Shown: positions 1-11,700 of the stretch, piece by piece
Position numbering within the stretch: position 1 is the first letter of the stretch
Layout: each line of letters begins with the position of its first letter
DNA from: Toxorhynchites rutilus septentrionalis
Lineage: Eukaryota > Arthropoda > Insecta > Diptera > Culicidae
Length of the DNA: 64,000 nucleotides
Direction of reading: 5' to 3'
Assembly (NCBI RefSeq): GCF_029784135.1
Contig: NC_073746.1
Coordinates: forward strand, 5,439,136 to 5,503,135
Made by a program: the position numbers and the translations under genes
Notes under the pieces: model-generated
Seen by the model: the letters and a program-made list of their open reading frames with translations, nothing else
Told to the model about the DNA's origin: nothing
Databases searched by the model: none

Positions 1-170
1 AGGTTTACAAGTGCTGCTATTTCTGGAAACAATTCTCCACATCGAATGATTGCCAATATTTATAAAATTGAGGACTTCTAGTTTTGGTTCGCCATTGCAA
101 ATTAATGCGCTGATATAGTTGTTATGTAAACACACACAGCTTCTTTAATAACATAATGTATTGATAAACA

Positions 171-1235
171 AAAAAAAAACAGGAAGTGGGTTATATCTAT
201 GGTATAACCGCAAGGGTGACGTAGGACTATCGTTGATTTAGAGATAATTTGTATGAAGTTGAATCTGAATTCATTCTGAGTGAATGAATATTTTGAGAAC
301 TTCGAAAACGAGAGCGTTACGTTCGAGGCACAAGGTTTTATGCATCCAATATTGGATACGGAAATATCCTACTGATGGGGAAGAATAATCTTCAGAAGCT
401 ATCCTGTTGATTGCGATTGATTGAAAAATCACAAAACCTAATGTATTTGGTCACAGTGTTACATGGATAGAAAACATTAAAATAAACTCTTTCATATGAA
501 TGTAATTTTAAATTCCCAGAGGAACTGGCAGATTATTTTCAGTAACGATTAGATATTTCCACATTTTCCTCGATACTGGAAGCCCACCAGTGGTTAATGC
601 TAACTCGATAACCATCTGTTAATAGCACTTGATTGAAACATATTTGGTCACAGTGTTACATGGATAGAAAACATTCAAATAAACTCTTTCACATGAATGT
701 ATTTTTAAATTCCTAGAGGAACTGGCAGATTATTTTCCGGATCTTTCTCGATCCAAACGGAAAGAATTCCGTGCGTGTATGTGTGTGTGTGTGTAGCGGC
801 TGCTTCGAGATCTTCCCGGGGAACCGTTTGTAGCATCACTCTCCTCCTGATGGATTCCTTTCTGGCCTAAGGTGCACAAACAGGCTCTTGGTGACACCGT
901 TCATCCGCGCTTTCATGATAAATGAAGAGCTGTTCAATTAGAACTGAGCGGATTTTCGAGTGGCGCTCGCTTATATACCGATTGGTGATATCAATAGCCT
1001 GTTTTGAAAGTAATTTTAAGACCATTGAAACAAGTTTTTGGATCAAAAAGTAACAAGTATATAACGCGTAGACATTTTATCTTTCGAATGAAGTGTCTAT
1101 CATACAATTTCGTTCAGTTGTTTAGGAGCTATTAACACTCAAAATCTCGGTCTCCGGCGTAACGCTTTCGTTTTCAAAACTTTGATTTTACACCTCGGTA
1201 TAGAAATGAAAGACGTAGTCCTACGTCAAAAAAAA
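171..1235 (+). repeat. Palindrome-ended element, family A, copy 1
   Basis: Nearly the whole stretch recurs at 42993-44408 in the same orientation. The left end carries a near-palindrome (GGTTATA...TATAACC) followed by TGACGTAGGACTATCG at 217-232. The right end is the palindrome GACGTAGTCCTACGTC at 1212-1227. Inside, a unit of about 225 bp (from about 345) is followed by a partial second copy at 636-742, and there is a short GT run near 780-794. No credible ORF is present. It is probably a non-autonomous DNA element; the superfamily is not recognised. Confidence 0.7.
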
Positions 1236-2034
1236 ACAATTCCATATTTGTTGGCGACATTTTACTGCTAAATCTGTGATACTATTTGAGTTCACACTCC
1301 AATTATCATATTTGTCGATTTTACGCTAATTGGAACAAATGTTTATTTGCCCATTCACTTTATCTGTTGCTGTTCCTTTTTTCGAAGCTGTACTATTTCG
1401 AATTTGTGTTTATTATGTGATTGATGGTTTCTTACGATTGTTAGAATGCTATATTTCCTCGGTTGTTTCTCAACGAATCTTGACTCTTCTGTAACCTCTA
1501 AACTTGTAAACCAATAGACAAGAGCGGGTATGGAACTCGTTTAGATAATATTCAAAGTAGTGTTTATTTTTCTCAATAGACTTTGACTACTTGCTGCCCG
1601 GGGCATCAAACTGGTAATTCATTCTAGCTTTTGCAAACATTAAGATAATTACTAAAAACCCACATTATACTAGAAAAAGTGCAGCTCTTAACATACTCCT
1701 AGTAAATCCGGAACATCTCCGGCTTCACTTCTGTTGTATTTTCACAACTTCTTTCGAATCAACGCATCGCAAACAATGGCGAATCGAAAAGAACCGAGTC
1801 TGACGAGTCCGTCGAATGGAATAACAAGATGGCCGTATGCGGTGAAGCATTGTCATGGAAAATGGATCTTATACTGTCTCTTTGGTACTTTTTGTGTTCT
1901 TCAAGTGGTCTTTAAAATTTTTTTTTTCACATTGGAAGTTTATTCGCCTTGAGCCTTGAAAAACTCCAATCAGAAGACAAAAATCAACACTCTAATATTT
2001 TGAAAAGAAAATCGCGGCGGTCTTTTTCGCAGTT
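1236..2034. other. AT-rich stretch without recognised content
   Basis: I see no gene, RNA gene or clear repeat boundary here. A short open frame at 1734-1952 has no recognisable domain and no codon signature. Confidence 0.4.
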
Positions 2035-2052
2035 TTGGTGTTAAAAAAGCGT

Positions 2053-2226
2053 CCGTGTCAAACGCAAACAGAGCTTGTAGAATCATTGGGAGCAACTCGA
2101 CAAGCTATTTCTAAACATCACAAAGCCGTAGGATACATCCAAAAGCAGGGAAATTATTTTCCATTTATATTGAAAGCTACAAATGTCGAAGGGTGATTTT
2201 GGATGTCCGAAATGTTGCTTGAATGT
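2053..2226 (+). pseudogene. Mariner transposase fragment (second HTH region)
   Basis: One frame reads as the mariner DNA-binding linker, with the family pattern CQTQxELxxxLGxTxQAISKxxKAxGxIQKxGN followed by a P..LK segment. The frame is broken by a TGA in what should be the conserved VERR region at about 2191-2193. Only this roughly 57-residue piece remains; neither an N-terminal HTH nor a DDD catalytic domain is visible nearby. It is a dead fragment of a DD34D mariner, different from the better preserved copy at 23966-24984. Confidence 0.6.
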
Positions 2227-2289
2227 AGTGGCGTAGTGTAAAGGGGGGTGGGGGGGGGGGGGTGTCTTGGTTCAACGATGGAAGAGGGA

Positions 2290-2470
2290 ATGCTGGAGTA
2301 CATTAGTTATTTTCATCGGGAATTACAAGAAAACGGTCAAAAATGTCTAAAGAAAAAGCCAAAATTTTTGAACAAATTCAAGCAGCTTTTGCTAGATATA
2401 CCAAGACTCCGTAAGACTTCGGTTCGAAATCTCATAGAGAATTTAAAACTATTTCTAACCGTGCACTTTT
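2290..2470 (+). pseudogene. Degenerate DNA-transposon fragment, possibly hAT-like
   Basis: The translated pieces ENGQKCLKKKPKFLN and NLKLFLTV resemble pieces read from the minus strand at 56794-57362 (NGQNRLEKKPKILEQ and NLKLFLTV). The NLxxxLxLFLT motif is reminiscent of the C-terminal dimerisation region of ZMYM/hAT-type transposases. Homology between the two loci is seen; the hAT assignment is weak inference. Confidence 0.3.
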
Positions 2471-2532
2471 CTGTGGTAAGGCTTGGAAAGCCTTTTTTAT
2501 CCCATTTGTTTATTTATGTAAGCTCATTAGAA

Positions 2533-2925
2533 TTTTTTTTTTGACCGTAACAGAGCCGGGTTTTAATCGTGTATATGTTGCATGTTTTTATGGATTCTAT
2601 AAATTGTACATTACACAGTAGTAGTTATCTAGGCGTAAGGGTATTCTTTCTGTTCTTCCATTGTTCAGCAGACCGGACAGCGGAGACAGTTGATATGATG
2701 ATTGTTGTGTTATTTATAGCACAACAGCCCGATGTTTCTTCCAGAGCAGAGCAGTTGTATGAATGAATCGATCTTCGTTCCACCGTGGATCGATCCCCAT
2801 CTCTGATGAGTGTTGCGTAGACGTAGTTATTCTATGACAACTATGATTGTCAATTGAGGGCCCTGAGTTTGAACTCACGATCGTAAGCGAACGCGCAACC
2901 AAGTGGCTACAAAGACACCCTATTG
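2533..2925 (-). mobile_element. tRNA-derived SINE (Feilai/Gecko-like type)
   Basis: Read on the minus strand, there is a pol III promoter near the 5' end. The box A-like GTAGCCACTTGGTT is the complement of 2897-2910, and the box B-like TGAGTTCAAACTCA is the complement of 2864-2877. A tRNA-unrelated body of about 300 bp follows, ending in an A-run (the T-run at 2533-2542 on the plus strand). This layout is that of mosquito tRNA-related SINEs; the named subfamily is not certain. No exact target duplication was found by eye. Confidence 0.65.
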
Positions 2926-3655
2926 GAAAAGCTTAACAGAGTTCAAATTAACTAATATATTCTACAAAGTATTATATTCTAATTTGAGTGGAGACAAATT
3001 CATGGACATGTAGATTACGCAGATCTGATCAGTCATTCTCATGTGATGATAAATTATACGTACCTGGGAAAAATCTTGTTTTACATATAAGATTTATGCT
3101 CAACAATCGGTAAGAAATGTTTAACACGTTGAGCCCCATATCGTTATTGCTGCGCATTCCATTGAGCTCATAACAAGAGCGAAAGTGCACTTAACGGGAC
3201 GCACCTGTACAACATCAGTGTCGGTCCCAGCGCCCAAAGATATTTATTTGAGTCACATTTCGACATCCACAAACAAATCATAATTTAATTATTTTTTTAT
3301 CTTGTAACTGTCCTAGAGTTGGGCTTCATTTGGCTTCACAAATAAAAAAGATAATAATGAGCTGCTCTGTTTCCGCTTTTGTTGTTGTTGGTGTGGGATT
3401 TGATTACTCTACTTCTTTTCGGGTTCTTTTTTACTTTTAGTAAATGGTGTTCACTACTTTACGGTTAGAAAACGACTGATCACTTCGCTGCCCCGCTAGC
3501 TATTCTTATGCATACTGGCTAGGGTGCCAATGGGAAAAAATAGACCTTAAAATTTCAAAAAATTACCCTATACAATATGTTCACTACCGCGAAAAAAAAA
3601 CATCCTATGCAAAATTTCAGCTCAACCAGAGAGTGGATGAGCGGTCAAAGTGTGA
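2926..3655. other. Intergenic, no gene seen
   Basis: No coding signal. The last 130 bases (from about 3525) resemble, in reverse complement, part of the repeat described at 4885-5440 (shared wording around the CCAATGG and TTTGACCGCT stretches), so repeats begin before 3656. Confidence 0.4.
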
Positions 3656-4613
3656 GTTTTTGACGTAGAACTACGTCTTTCAGGAAGGGTGCCAAATCAG
3701 AAAAAAGGTCACGTTTTTATGAAATAAAGTTAACGTTAATAACTATTTTCACTGTGAACGAATTCTCATGATTTGCATACCAATCGAATCGGAAATTCTC
3801 TAAGATTTGTTTGATATGCTATAATTACAACTCGCTAATCTCTAAACGGTTTAGATTCATGAAAACTGGAACTTCCTTTTTTCCCATACATTTGTTCTGC
3901 CGATTTGTGTAACCCTACCCGAATTAACAGATCGGAAAGATGTTTGCATCAATTGATAGGAAATATTTCTACACGTCTATCATAATTAATAAAATATTAT
4001 TTTTCATGAGATGAACAATTGAATAACTGTAAAATGTTAAGCGTTATTTAAACGCCGCCAAGTTTTGATTGGCCCGATTTGCGGTTTCCCCAACACAGAC
4101 TTCAAAATCGATGTACCTGTGGAAATCGGCTCTGCAAATACACATGTAAGTGAGGGGTATTTTTGTTCTCATCGAGCTGTGTTTTCCTAACACGGACTTC
4201 AAAATTAATATGCCTGGGGGAATCTGCTTTGCAAATACATGCAAGTCGGGGGTTGAGTACTTTTGTACTCGCTTGTCGTTGTGTAGACCGGAATATGTCT
4301 CCCTAAAAAGTACTTTCAAACTGAGAAGCCTGGGAAAATCGTCATTTCAGATACTAGAGGTGAACGAACTTTCGCGGTTCGAGAACTACGTAAACATGAG
4401 ATGTGCAATAATTTCAGAGGGAAATGTAAAATACAATGATCGTTTGACAATTCTTCCGTTCACATATTTTGGTAGTCCTAGGCATCATATCAAACGTAAA
4501 AGGACGTTCGTCAAATTTATTTGTAACGAAGAACATAAACTATTACACAAATTTCGACGCATCCTAAAATGATATTCGAAGTTGTAGACAAGTGGATTGC
4601 GTAATTCTACGTC
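3656..4613 (-). repeat. Palindrome-ended composite element with internal ~105-bp tandem units
   Basis: The left end is GACGTAGAACTACGTC at 3662-3677. The right end is a degraded palindrome, GCGTAATTCTACGTC, at 4599-4613. The first 250 bases match the reverse complement of the right end of the family B element at 40740-40995, so this is an inverted partial copy. The interior then diverges and holds two full units and one partial unit of a tandem repeat of about 105 bp (4088-4345), also present at 5720-5855. No credible ORF. Confidence 0.55.
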
Positions 4614-4884
4614 GAAAATATGCGATCGTGTCCTAGGTACAACCCCTTACAATTTTTTTTTTGAAAAACGAAAGATCAATCAAGGGGGGAAATTTTCGTA
4701 GATTTCTTGGTTTTCTCAAATCTTAACATCTGCGACACAGGTAAATGAAGTCCGAATGAGATAATATTTTGCATAGGGTATATTATCGTGCAAATTAACA
4801 CTTCGCAGCATTAAACATCGTGTTAACTATTTTTTATTGGTACCCAAAACCATACATGTCGTCTCGTGTTCCGAAAAAAAATAG

Positions 4885-5440
4885 ATCCCTGAGTGTCGAT
4901 TTTTAACAAAAAAAAATCGAGATGATAGTAGATCTCGACGTTTCGTGCAATTTTAAGACATTTGGCATAATTTTTTTTCGAAAACCCTGTTTTCCTTTAC
5001 TCCCCCCTTGGGTAATTTTCCGATTTTCAAAAAACTCAAAATTTGACCGCTTTGCGCCACTCTCCCTTAAGTCCGATTGAGCTAATATTTTGCATAGGGC
5101 GTTTTTTGGAGGTGGTAAACACTTTTTTGGATAACTTTTTGAAATTCCAGATGGCCATTTTCATTGGCACCCTATTACTGGCTGTCAGGAGAATTACAAA
5201 AGGAAGGAGCTTGCCGTAATATTTCGCACCGACCATGTACATTTCGTTTATTGGCCCAAAAAAATTACCTGTGCAAAATTTCAGCAAATCGGACATGATT
5301 TAGGGGTGCTTCAAAGCACTCAAGGTTTTGATTTTTTGACCCAGTCCTAGGAGATCGATTATTGATCAAAACATTTTTTCGAGATAATACCAGATCTTGA
5401 CGTTTCATGCAATAAGAAGACATTTGGCATCAAAATATTT
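4885..5440 (+). repeat. Dispersed repeat shared with 32158-32450
   Basis: About 300 bases (4885-5183) align with 32158-32450 in the same orientation, including the landmarks GTGTCGATTTTT, AAGACATTTGGCAT, CTCCCCCCTTGGG and TTTGACCGCTTTGCGC. A second partial copy of the GACATTTGGCATCAA landmark occurs at about 5420. No ORF and no clear termini. It is probably the interior of a non-autonomous DNA element. Confidence 0.55.
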
Positions 5441-5441
5441 T

Positions 5442-5870
5442 GACGTAGGATTACGTCTTTCGGGAACATATGGGGGTACAAATTGAAAAACGAAAATCGA
5501 TCGCATCGTGAAAAATGTCCAATTTCAAACGCTTATTGCTCAGTCATTTCATCATGGATTGATGAGATTTTTGCATCAAACGATTTCGGCACTCTATAAC
5601 AATTTTTCACCTTGAATAAAATAATATATATCATGTAACTAACTATCGAACAATTGAAAAATCTCAACCCCTGGTTGGTCGAATTGACGACACATGCGGT
5701 GGGTCCAGAGACATCAAAACCAAGCTGCCTAGGGGAATTCGACGTTGTAAATACATAAAAGTAGGGGGAGCTTTTGCTCCCACCGAAATGTGTTCCCTAA
5801 CAAAACCAAGCTGCCTGGGGGAAATCGACATTGAAAATACATGAAAATAGAGGGATGTTGGATTATCGAA
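5442..5870 (+). repeat. Palindrome-ended element fragment with ~105-bp tandem units
   Basis: Starts with GACGTAGGATTACGTC at 5442-5457. Contains two units (5720-5855) of the same minisatellite seen at 4088-4345, with the landmarks AAGCTGCCTGGGGGAA and AAATACATGAAA. No matching right-hand palindrome is seen, so this copy is probably truncated. Confidence 0.5.
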
Positions 5871-6004
5871 AAGTTAAGTCAACTTGGATATTTTCGCTTC
5901 AAAACGGAGTTTTCGGATAGTTTAGTTAGGTTTTTGGATGATAGATAGCTTTACGCTTTGCTTGTGCTTGACAAAGATGAATTTAAATTGAAAAAAGATC
6001 AATT

Positions 6005-6869
6005 GAAAATCTATATAAATAAAAATGTAAGGCAAAATCTGTTGGTAAGCGGAAAACCCGAAGAAGGGTTTAGCCTCCTGTATGTTGTTGTATTCGTCTC
6101 TTCCCGTAGATCAATTCGGAAATCGGAAAAATTTCGGAAAACTCTGAAGGAAGGTCGGGAAATTCAGAAAATTGAATTCCCACATGTTCGAAATATACAT
6201 CAAAATAAGCGTTGTTAGTCCATTCGATGTTTGCGCTATCGAAATTGATCCTCGTTCGTAAGTGGAAATGGATTTTCAGGCGAAATAACGTATTTCCATA
6301 TCTTATATCTATAAATAAAATCTATAAATAAAAATGGAAGGCCAAATGTGTTGGTGAGCACAAACCCCGAGGAAGGAATGGTTCAATTTGAGTCATCTAT
6401 ATTTCGTTGTATTCGTCTCTTCCCGTAGATCAATACAGCGTAGAGAAAAATCGGAAAATTCGGAAAATTGAATTCCCATATGTTCTACAATTAGCTAAGC
6501 GTTGTTAGTCCATTTGATGTTGGCGCTAACGAAATTGATTTTTGTTCGAAAGTGGAAAAGGATTTTCAGACGGAATAACGCATTCCTATATCTTCTATCT
6601 ATATAAACAAAAATGGAAGGCCAAATGTGATGGTGTGCCCTAAACCCGAGGAAGGAATGGTCCGATTTGAGCTGTCTCTATTTTGTAATATTTTCTATAT
6701 CAAACATGTATTCCATGCAACGGACTAACATGTTATTTCCAAATGATTGAAGAATCTTGAACGAGAATTGTTTCTGAAAAAAATAATTTTATATTATAAG
6801 GACGAATTTTTGTAGAAGTACTAGACAATTTATAGTAAAAGGAAATTGTAAAGGGTCAAAGGGTAATCA
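6005..6869 (+). repeat. Helitron-like non-autonomous repeat, left part (tandem 5' units)
   Basis: A unit of about 290 bp starting near TATAAATAAAAATGGAAGGC is repeated in tandem (starts near 6013, 6320 and 6600). The third unit runs into a body that ends at 6869, where a non-LTR element has inserted. The body resumes at 12851. The same body occurs at 54520-54780. The 3' end (see 12851-12984) resembles a Helitron CTRR terminus. No Rep/helicase coding is present. The Helitron assignment is inference. Confidence 0.45.
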
Positions 6870-7397
6870 TACATCAGCAAGCCGTGGATGAAAGGTGACG
6901 TATAATTTTCATCATAACGAATATTGCAGATTTTCTTTGTGACTTTTTCTTGTAAGCCATTTCAGTGTTTGAAAGACTATTTCCGGAAGAAGTTGTGAAC
7001 TTCCCGCTGTATTGACCCTCGGAGCAGAATTTCTGAAGATTCCCTGTCTTTGGAAATATTCAAAACTTTTTTTGACGGAATTTCGAAAGAAGCCGGGACG
7101 ATATACTGAAAAGAAAGGATTTTTCTTGAAGTCGGAGTTATTTTTAAAGTGTTTTTTTGGAGTGTGAAGCTTCCATTGGACCCGCTTCAAGGATTTTAGA
7201 AGTTCTCTGACATTCATCTAGATACATTTAAGATAAGTTTTCGTTTTATTTTTCTTTCACGCATACGTATACATATACATATACATACACATATTTCATT
7301 TTATTTTATTTATTTATTTATTTTTTTAAATTTTATCATTTAATATTTGCGTGTTCTAAAAAATCTTCTCTCATTTTTACGACTTTTTTTTTGAAAA

Positions 7398-8672
7398 ATG
7401 GAGGGTAATGAACCCTCCGATGCTGAAATGAGGGTCTCAGACCCTCCTCCAGATGGTTTTACGGTTTCTTCAGGAAAAAAACAAAAACAATCGCAGTCAA
7501 ACTCTTCGTCTGTACCAAATAGTGACTCTGTTCTCCGCTCTTCGACACAATCTCTGCCTAATTCTGCTCAACTTCCACGTATTAGACAATACCAGAACGC
7601 CCCGGCATCATCGAAAAACCGTTGGGTGGTATTTTTCCGTCCCAAAGGGAAACCTCTAAGAGTATCTCAAATTTGCAAAGACCTGACGTCTAACTACTCA
7701 GGTGTCTTAGAAATGACGAAAGTCAATAAAGATAAACTTCGTGTTGTGCTCTCAAATTACAAAGATGCTAACGCGATAGTGAAAAACTCTTTGTTCACTA
7801 ATGAATATAGAGTTTATATTCCGGCTCACATTGTTGAAATCGATGGTGTAGTTACGGAAAAATCTCTTCAACTTCAAGATTTTGTAAAAGCTGAGGGTAT
7901 CTTTCACAATGCAAATATTCCACATATTAAAGTTTTGGAGGTGAGATCTCTGAACTCTTTGATATCTGAGGGTACAGAAAAAAAGTATTGTCCATCTGGC
8001 TCTTTTAGAATTTCCTTCGAAGGCACAGCACTTCCAAATTATGTACTTATCGACAAACTTCGTCTTCCAGTTCGGTTATATACCCCTAAAATAATGACTT
8101 GCTTAAATTGCAATCAGTTAGGTCACACTAAAACCTACTGTTGTAATAAAACGAAATGCTCAAAATGTGGTGACAACCATGACGAAGTCACTTGTAACAA
8201 AGATGCTGATAAATGTATTTTTTGTGGAGATGTTCCTCATACAATTAAGGATTGTCCGAAATACAAATTACGTTCGATGAAACTCAAGCAATCACTTAAG
8301 GATCGTTCTAATCGATCCTTCGCTGATATGCTCAAGGCAGCTTCACCTCAGGTACCCGAGGCTTCAGAAAATCCTGTTTTATCAGAGGATGATGATTCGG
8401 ATTCTCAATTTAATCCAGTAATCACAGGAAGAGTCAGGAAGAGGAAAATTGCTTCTTCCTCTAAGCCATCTAAAAAAAGAGGATTGATCTCTAACAAGCC
8501 AGAATCTTCAAATTATTCTGCTCTACCCAAGAATAACCCTCCTGGTTGGAGATCTTCAAATTATGACGTTCATTTCCCTGAATTGTCAAGCCATTCTCAA
8601 TTTACTTCTCAATCGGTTCCTGATCCCTCATCTTTTTCAGGAGGTATTTCCTTTTCATCAATTGTTCAATGA
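7398..8672 (+). CDS. ORF1 (Gag-like nucleic-acid-binding protein) of I-type element
   Basis: Intact 424-residue frame starting at an ATG right after a T-rich leader. The N-terminal third is Ser/Pro/Asn-rich and low in complexity. A structured middle follows (RRM-like in related elements), and from about residue 235 to 290 there are three zinc knuckles: CX2CX4HX4C, CX2CX3HX4C and CX2CX4HX4C. The C-terminus is Ser-rich with a basic patch. Known I-type ORF1 proteins coat the element RNA in a ribonucleoprotein. ORF2 begins 124 bases downstream. The frame is intact even though ORF2 is broken. Confidence 0.85.
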   Translation: MEGNEPSDAEMRVSDPPPDGFTVSSGKKQKQSQSNSSSVPNSDSVLRSSTQSLPNSAQLPRIRQYQNAPASSKNRWVVFFRPKGKPLRVSQICKDLTSNYSGVLEMTKVNKDKLRVVLSNYKDANAIVKNSLFTNEYRVYIPAHIVEIDGVVTEKSLQLQDFVKAEGIFHNANIPHIKVLEVRSLNSLISEGTEKKYCPSGSFRISFEGTALPNYVLIDKLRLPVRLYTPKIMTCLNCNQLGHTKTYCCNKTKCSKCGDNHDEVTCNKDADKCIFCGDVPHTIKDCPKYKLRSMKLKQSLKDRSNRSFADMLKAASPQVPEASENPVLSEDDDSDSQFNPVITGRVRKRKIASSSKPSKKRGLISNKPESSNYSALPKNNPPGWRSSNYDVHFPELSSHSQFTSQSVPDPSSFSGGISFSSIVQ

Positions 8673-8796
8673 ATTCTTGATTTTTTCGGAATATCAGATT
8701 CAATGAAAGGTATCATTTTTGCTTAGCTTCCTTCTATCAGCCAGATAGCTAAACAAATGACTTCAAAGTGGCCCCTCCTCTCGTTCATTAATTTCG

Positions 8797-11700
8797 ATGT
8801 CTAATTTATTGGACGATTCAGGTAAATCCTCTATTTTGCAGTGGAATTGTAGAAGTATTCTTCCTAAACTTGATTCTTTCAAGCAAATGCTCCATTTTTT
8901 GAATTGTGATGCGTTTACTCTTTGCGAAACATGGCTTCGTTCGGACAATGTGTTAATCATCCATGATTTTAATATTATCCGTTTAGACCGCCATGATTGC
9001 TATTGAGGAGTTCTCATAGGTATTAGAAAATGCTACCCATTTTACAGGATTCCCCTGCCTTTAGTCTCAGGAATTGAAATTCTAGCGTGTCAGGTACGTA
9101 TCAAGGGTAAAGATTTATGCATTGCTTATATTTATATTCCTCCAAGAACTATGCTTAATTATAGAAATCTTGTGAATATTGTTGAACTTTTACCGCAACC
9201 TAATCTTATTTTGGGAGATTTCAACTCTCATGGAATTGGATGGGGTGAGTCTTTTGATGATCGAAGGGCCAATTTGATTTATGATCTTTGCGAGGACTTC
9301 AACATGGCAATTTTGAATACAGGTGATGTAACAAGAATCGCTCCATCTTCAGGCCGCGCTAGTTGCTTAGATTTGTCTCTGTGTTCTTCCTCTTTTTCTT
9401 TAGATTGTAATTGGAATGTCATCCAAGATCCACATGGAAGTGATCATTTGCCAATCACTATTTCCATTTCAAATAATTCAAAATCGTCTGAAACAACAAA
9501 TATTCAGCATGATTTATCTAGAAACATTGATTGGAAGAGATTCTCTTCAATTATTTCAGAATCGGTGGCATTAGTTCATGAGTTACCCCCGCTGGAAGAA
9601 TATAATTTTATAACTGGTTTAATTCTTGACAGTGCTATTGATGCTCAGACGAAGCGTTTTCCTGGTAATTCGTTTCGTAGACGTCCTCCTAATCTGTGGT
9701 GGGACCAAGAATGTACGAATCTCTATAAAGATAAATCGAATGCGTTCAAGGATTGGCGAAAATTGGGCACCCGTGAACGTTATGATAACTACATTTATCT
9801 GGAGCGTAAATTCAAAAGCTTCATTAAAGCTAAAAAAAGAGGCTATTGGCGTCATTTTGTAAATGGGCTTTCACGAGAGACTTCCTTGAGCACTCTTTGG
9901 AGAGTTGCCAGACAAATGAGAAATTCATCTCATTCAAATGAAGAAGTTGAATATTCAGAAAGGTTGAATATTCAGAAAGGCAGATTTTTGACTTTGCCAA
10001 GAAGATATGTCCAGACTCTGCCCCCGCACCTTCTCCCTTCTTAGAGACATCTGATGATGTTGAGCCTCCGTTCAGTATGACTGAATTTTCTCTTGCCCTT
10101 CTTTCTTGCAACAACACGGCTCCAGGGTCAGATAGGATCAAATTTAATTTGTTGAAAAATCTACCTGATAATGCGAAGAGACGTTTGTTGAAACTGTTCA
10201 ATGCTTTCCTTGAGCAGAATATTGTTCCGCATGAGTGGCGACAAATTAAAGTTATAGCTATTCTGAAACCTGGTAAACCTGCGTCTGATTATAATTCTTA
10301 TAGACCAATAGCAATGCTATCTTGCATTCGCAAATTACTAGAAAAAATGATTCTCCATCGTTTAGACAGCTGGGTTGAATCTAATAATCTTCTCTCGCCA
10401 TCGCAGTTCGGGTTTCGTAGAGGCAAAGGAACCAATGATTGTCTTGCGCTTCTTTCATCAGAGGTTGACTTTGCCTTGTGTAGTAAGCAACAAATGGCAT
10501 CAGTGTTCCTAGATATCAACGGTGCGTTCGATTCTGTTTCCATTGAAGTTCTTTTTCAAAAACTTCGTCTAAATGGGTTTTCCCAGAAATTAAATAGTTT
10601 TCTGTTTAACCTAATGCGTGAAAAACATATGAGTTTTTCTCATGGTTCTTCGTCAGTTTTACGCATTAGCTACATGGGTCTTCTTCAAGGCTCATGTCTT
10701 AGTCCAATTCTTTACAACTTCTATGTAAATGATATTGATGTTTGTTTATCGGGAAATTGTACTTTGAGACAGTTTGCAGATGATTGTGTTGTATCGGTAA
10801 TGGGCAAAGACAACACCGATCTTCATAATCCTTTGCAAGATTCTCTTGACAATTTGGTTGATTGGGCCTGTAGATTGGGTATTGAATTTTCTACTGAGAA
10901 GACAGAGATGGTTGTATTCTCAAGAAAACATAATCCTGCACAAATACAGTTTAAACTTTTGGATAGACCTATTCGTCACTCGATGTCTTTCAAGTATTTA
11001 GGTGTTGTGTTTGACTCCAAAGGAACAACATACTTGAAACAAAAATGTCAGAAAAGAATAAATTTTCTTCGATCCATAACAGGAACTTGGTGGGGAGCTC
11101 ATCCTGAGGATTTGATTAGGTTGTATAAAACAACCATTTTATCTGTTATGGAGTATGGTAGTTTTTGCTTCAGGTCCGCTGCCTGTACCCATATTTTGCA
11201 TCTGGAAAGGATTCAATATCGCTGTTTGCGTATTGCTCTAGGATGTATGCAGTCAACACATACAATGAGCCTAGAAATTCTAGCTGGCATACTTCCTTTT
11301 TCCGTAGGTTTTTTCGAGTTATCATTCCGTTTTTTAATACGGTGTGAAACACTTAATCCGAAGGTGATAGCAAACTTAGAAAAAATGTTGAACTCAGGCG
11401 TTCGATCTAGGCGAATGTCTCTATATCATGAATTTATGACTTTGGAAAGTCCATCTGCTTTATCTGGTTTCCAGATCATTCCTTCAATTTTGTTCAATTC
11501 CTCTATTACTATTGACCTGTCAATGAAGGATTATGTGCATAATATTTCAGATGATCTCCGCCATTTAGTTATTCCTGCGATATTCCTGTCAAAGTATAAA
11601 CATATTGACCCAACCAAAACTTTTTTTACTGATGGATCTAGTCTTAATGGATCCACAGGCTTTGGTATATTCAATATCAACTTCTTCACTTTTCGTAGGC

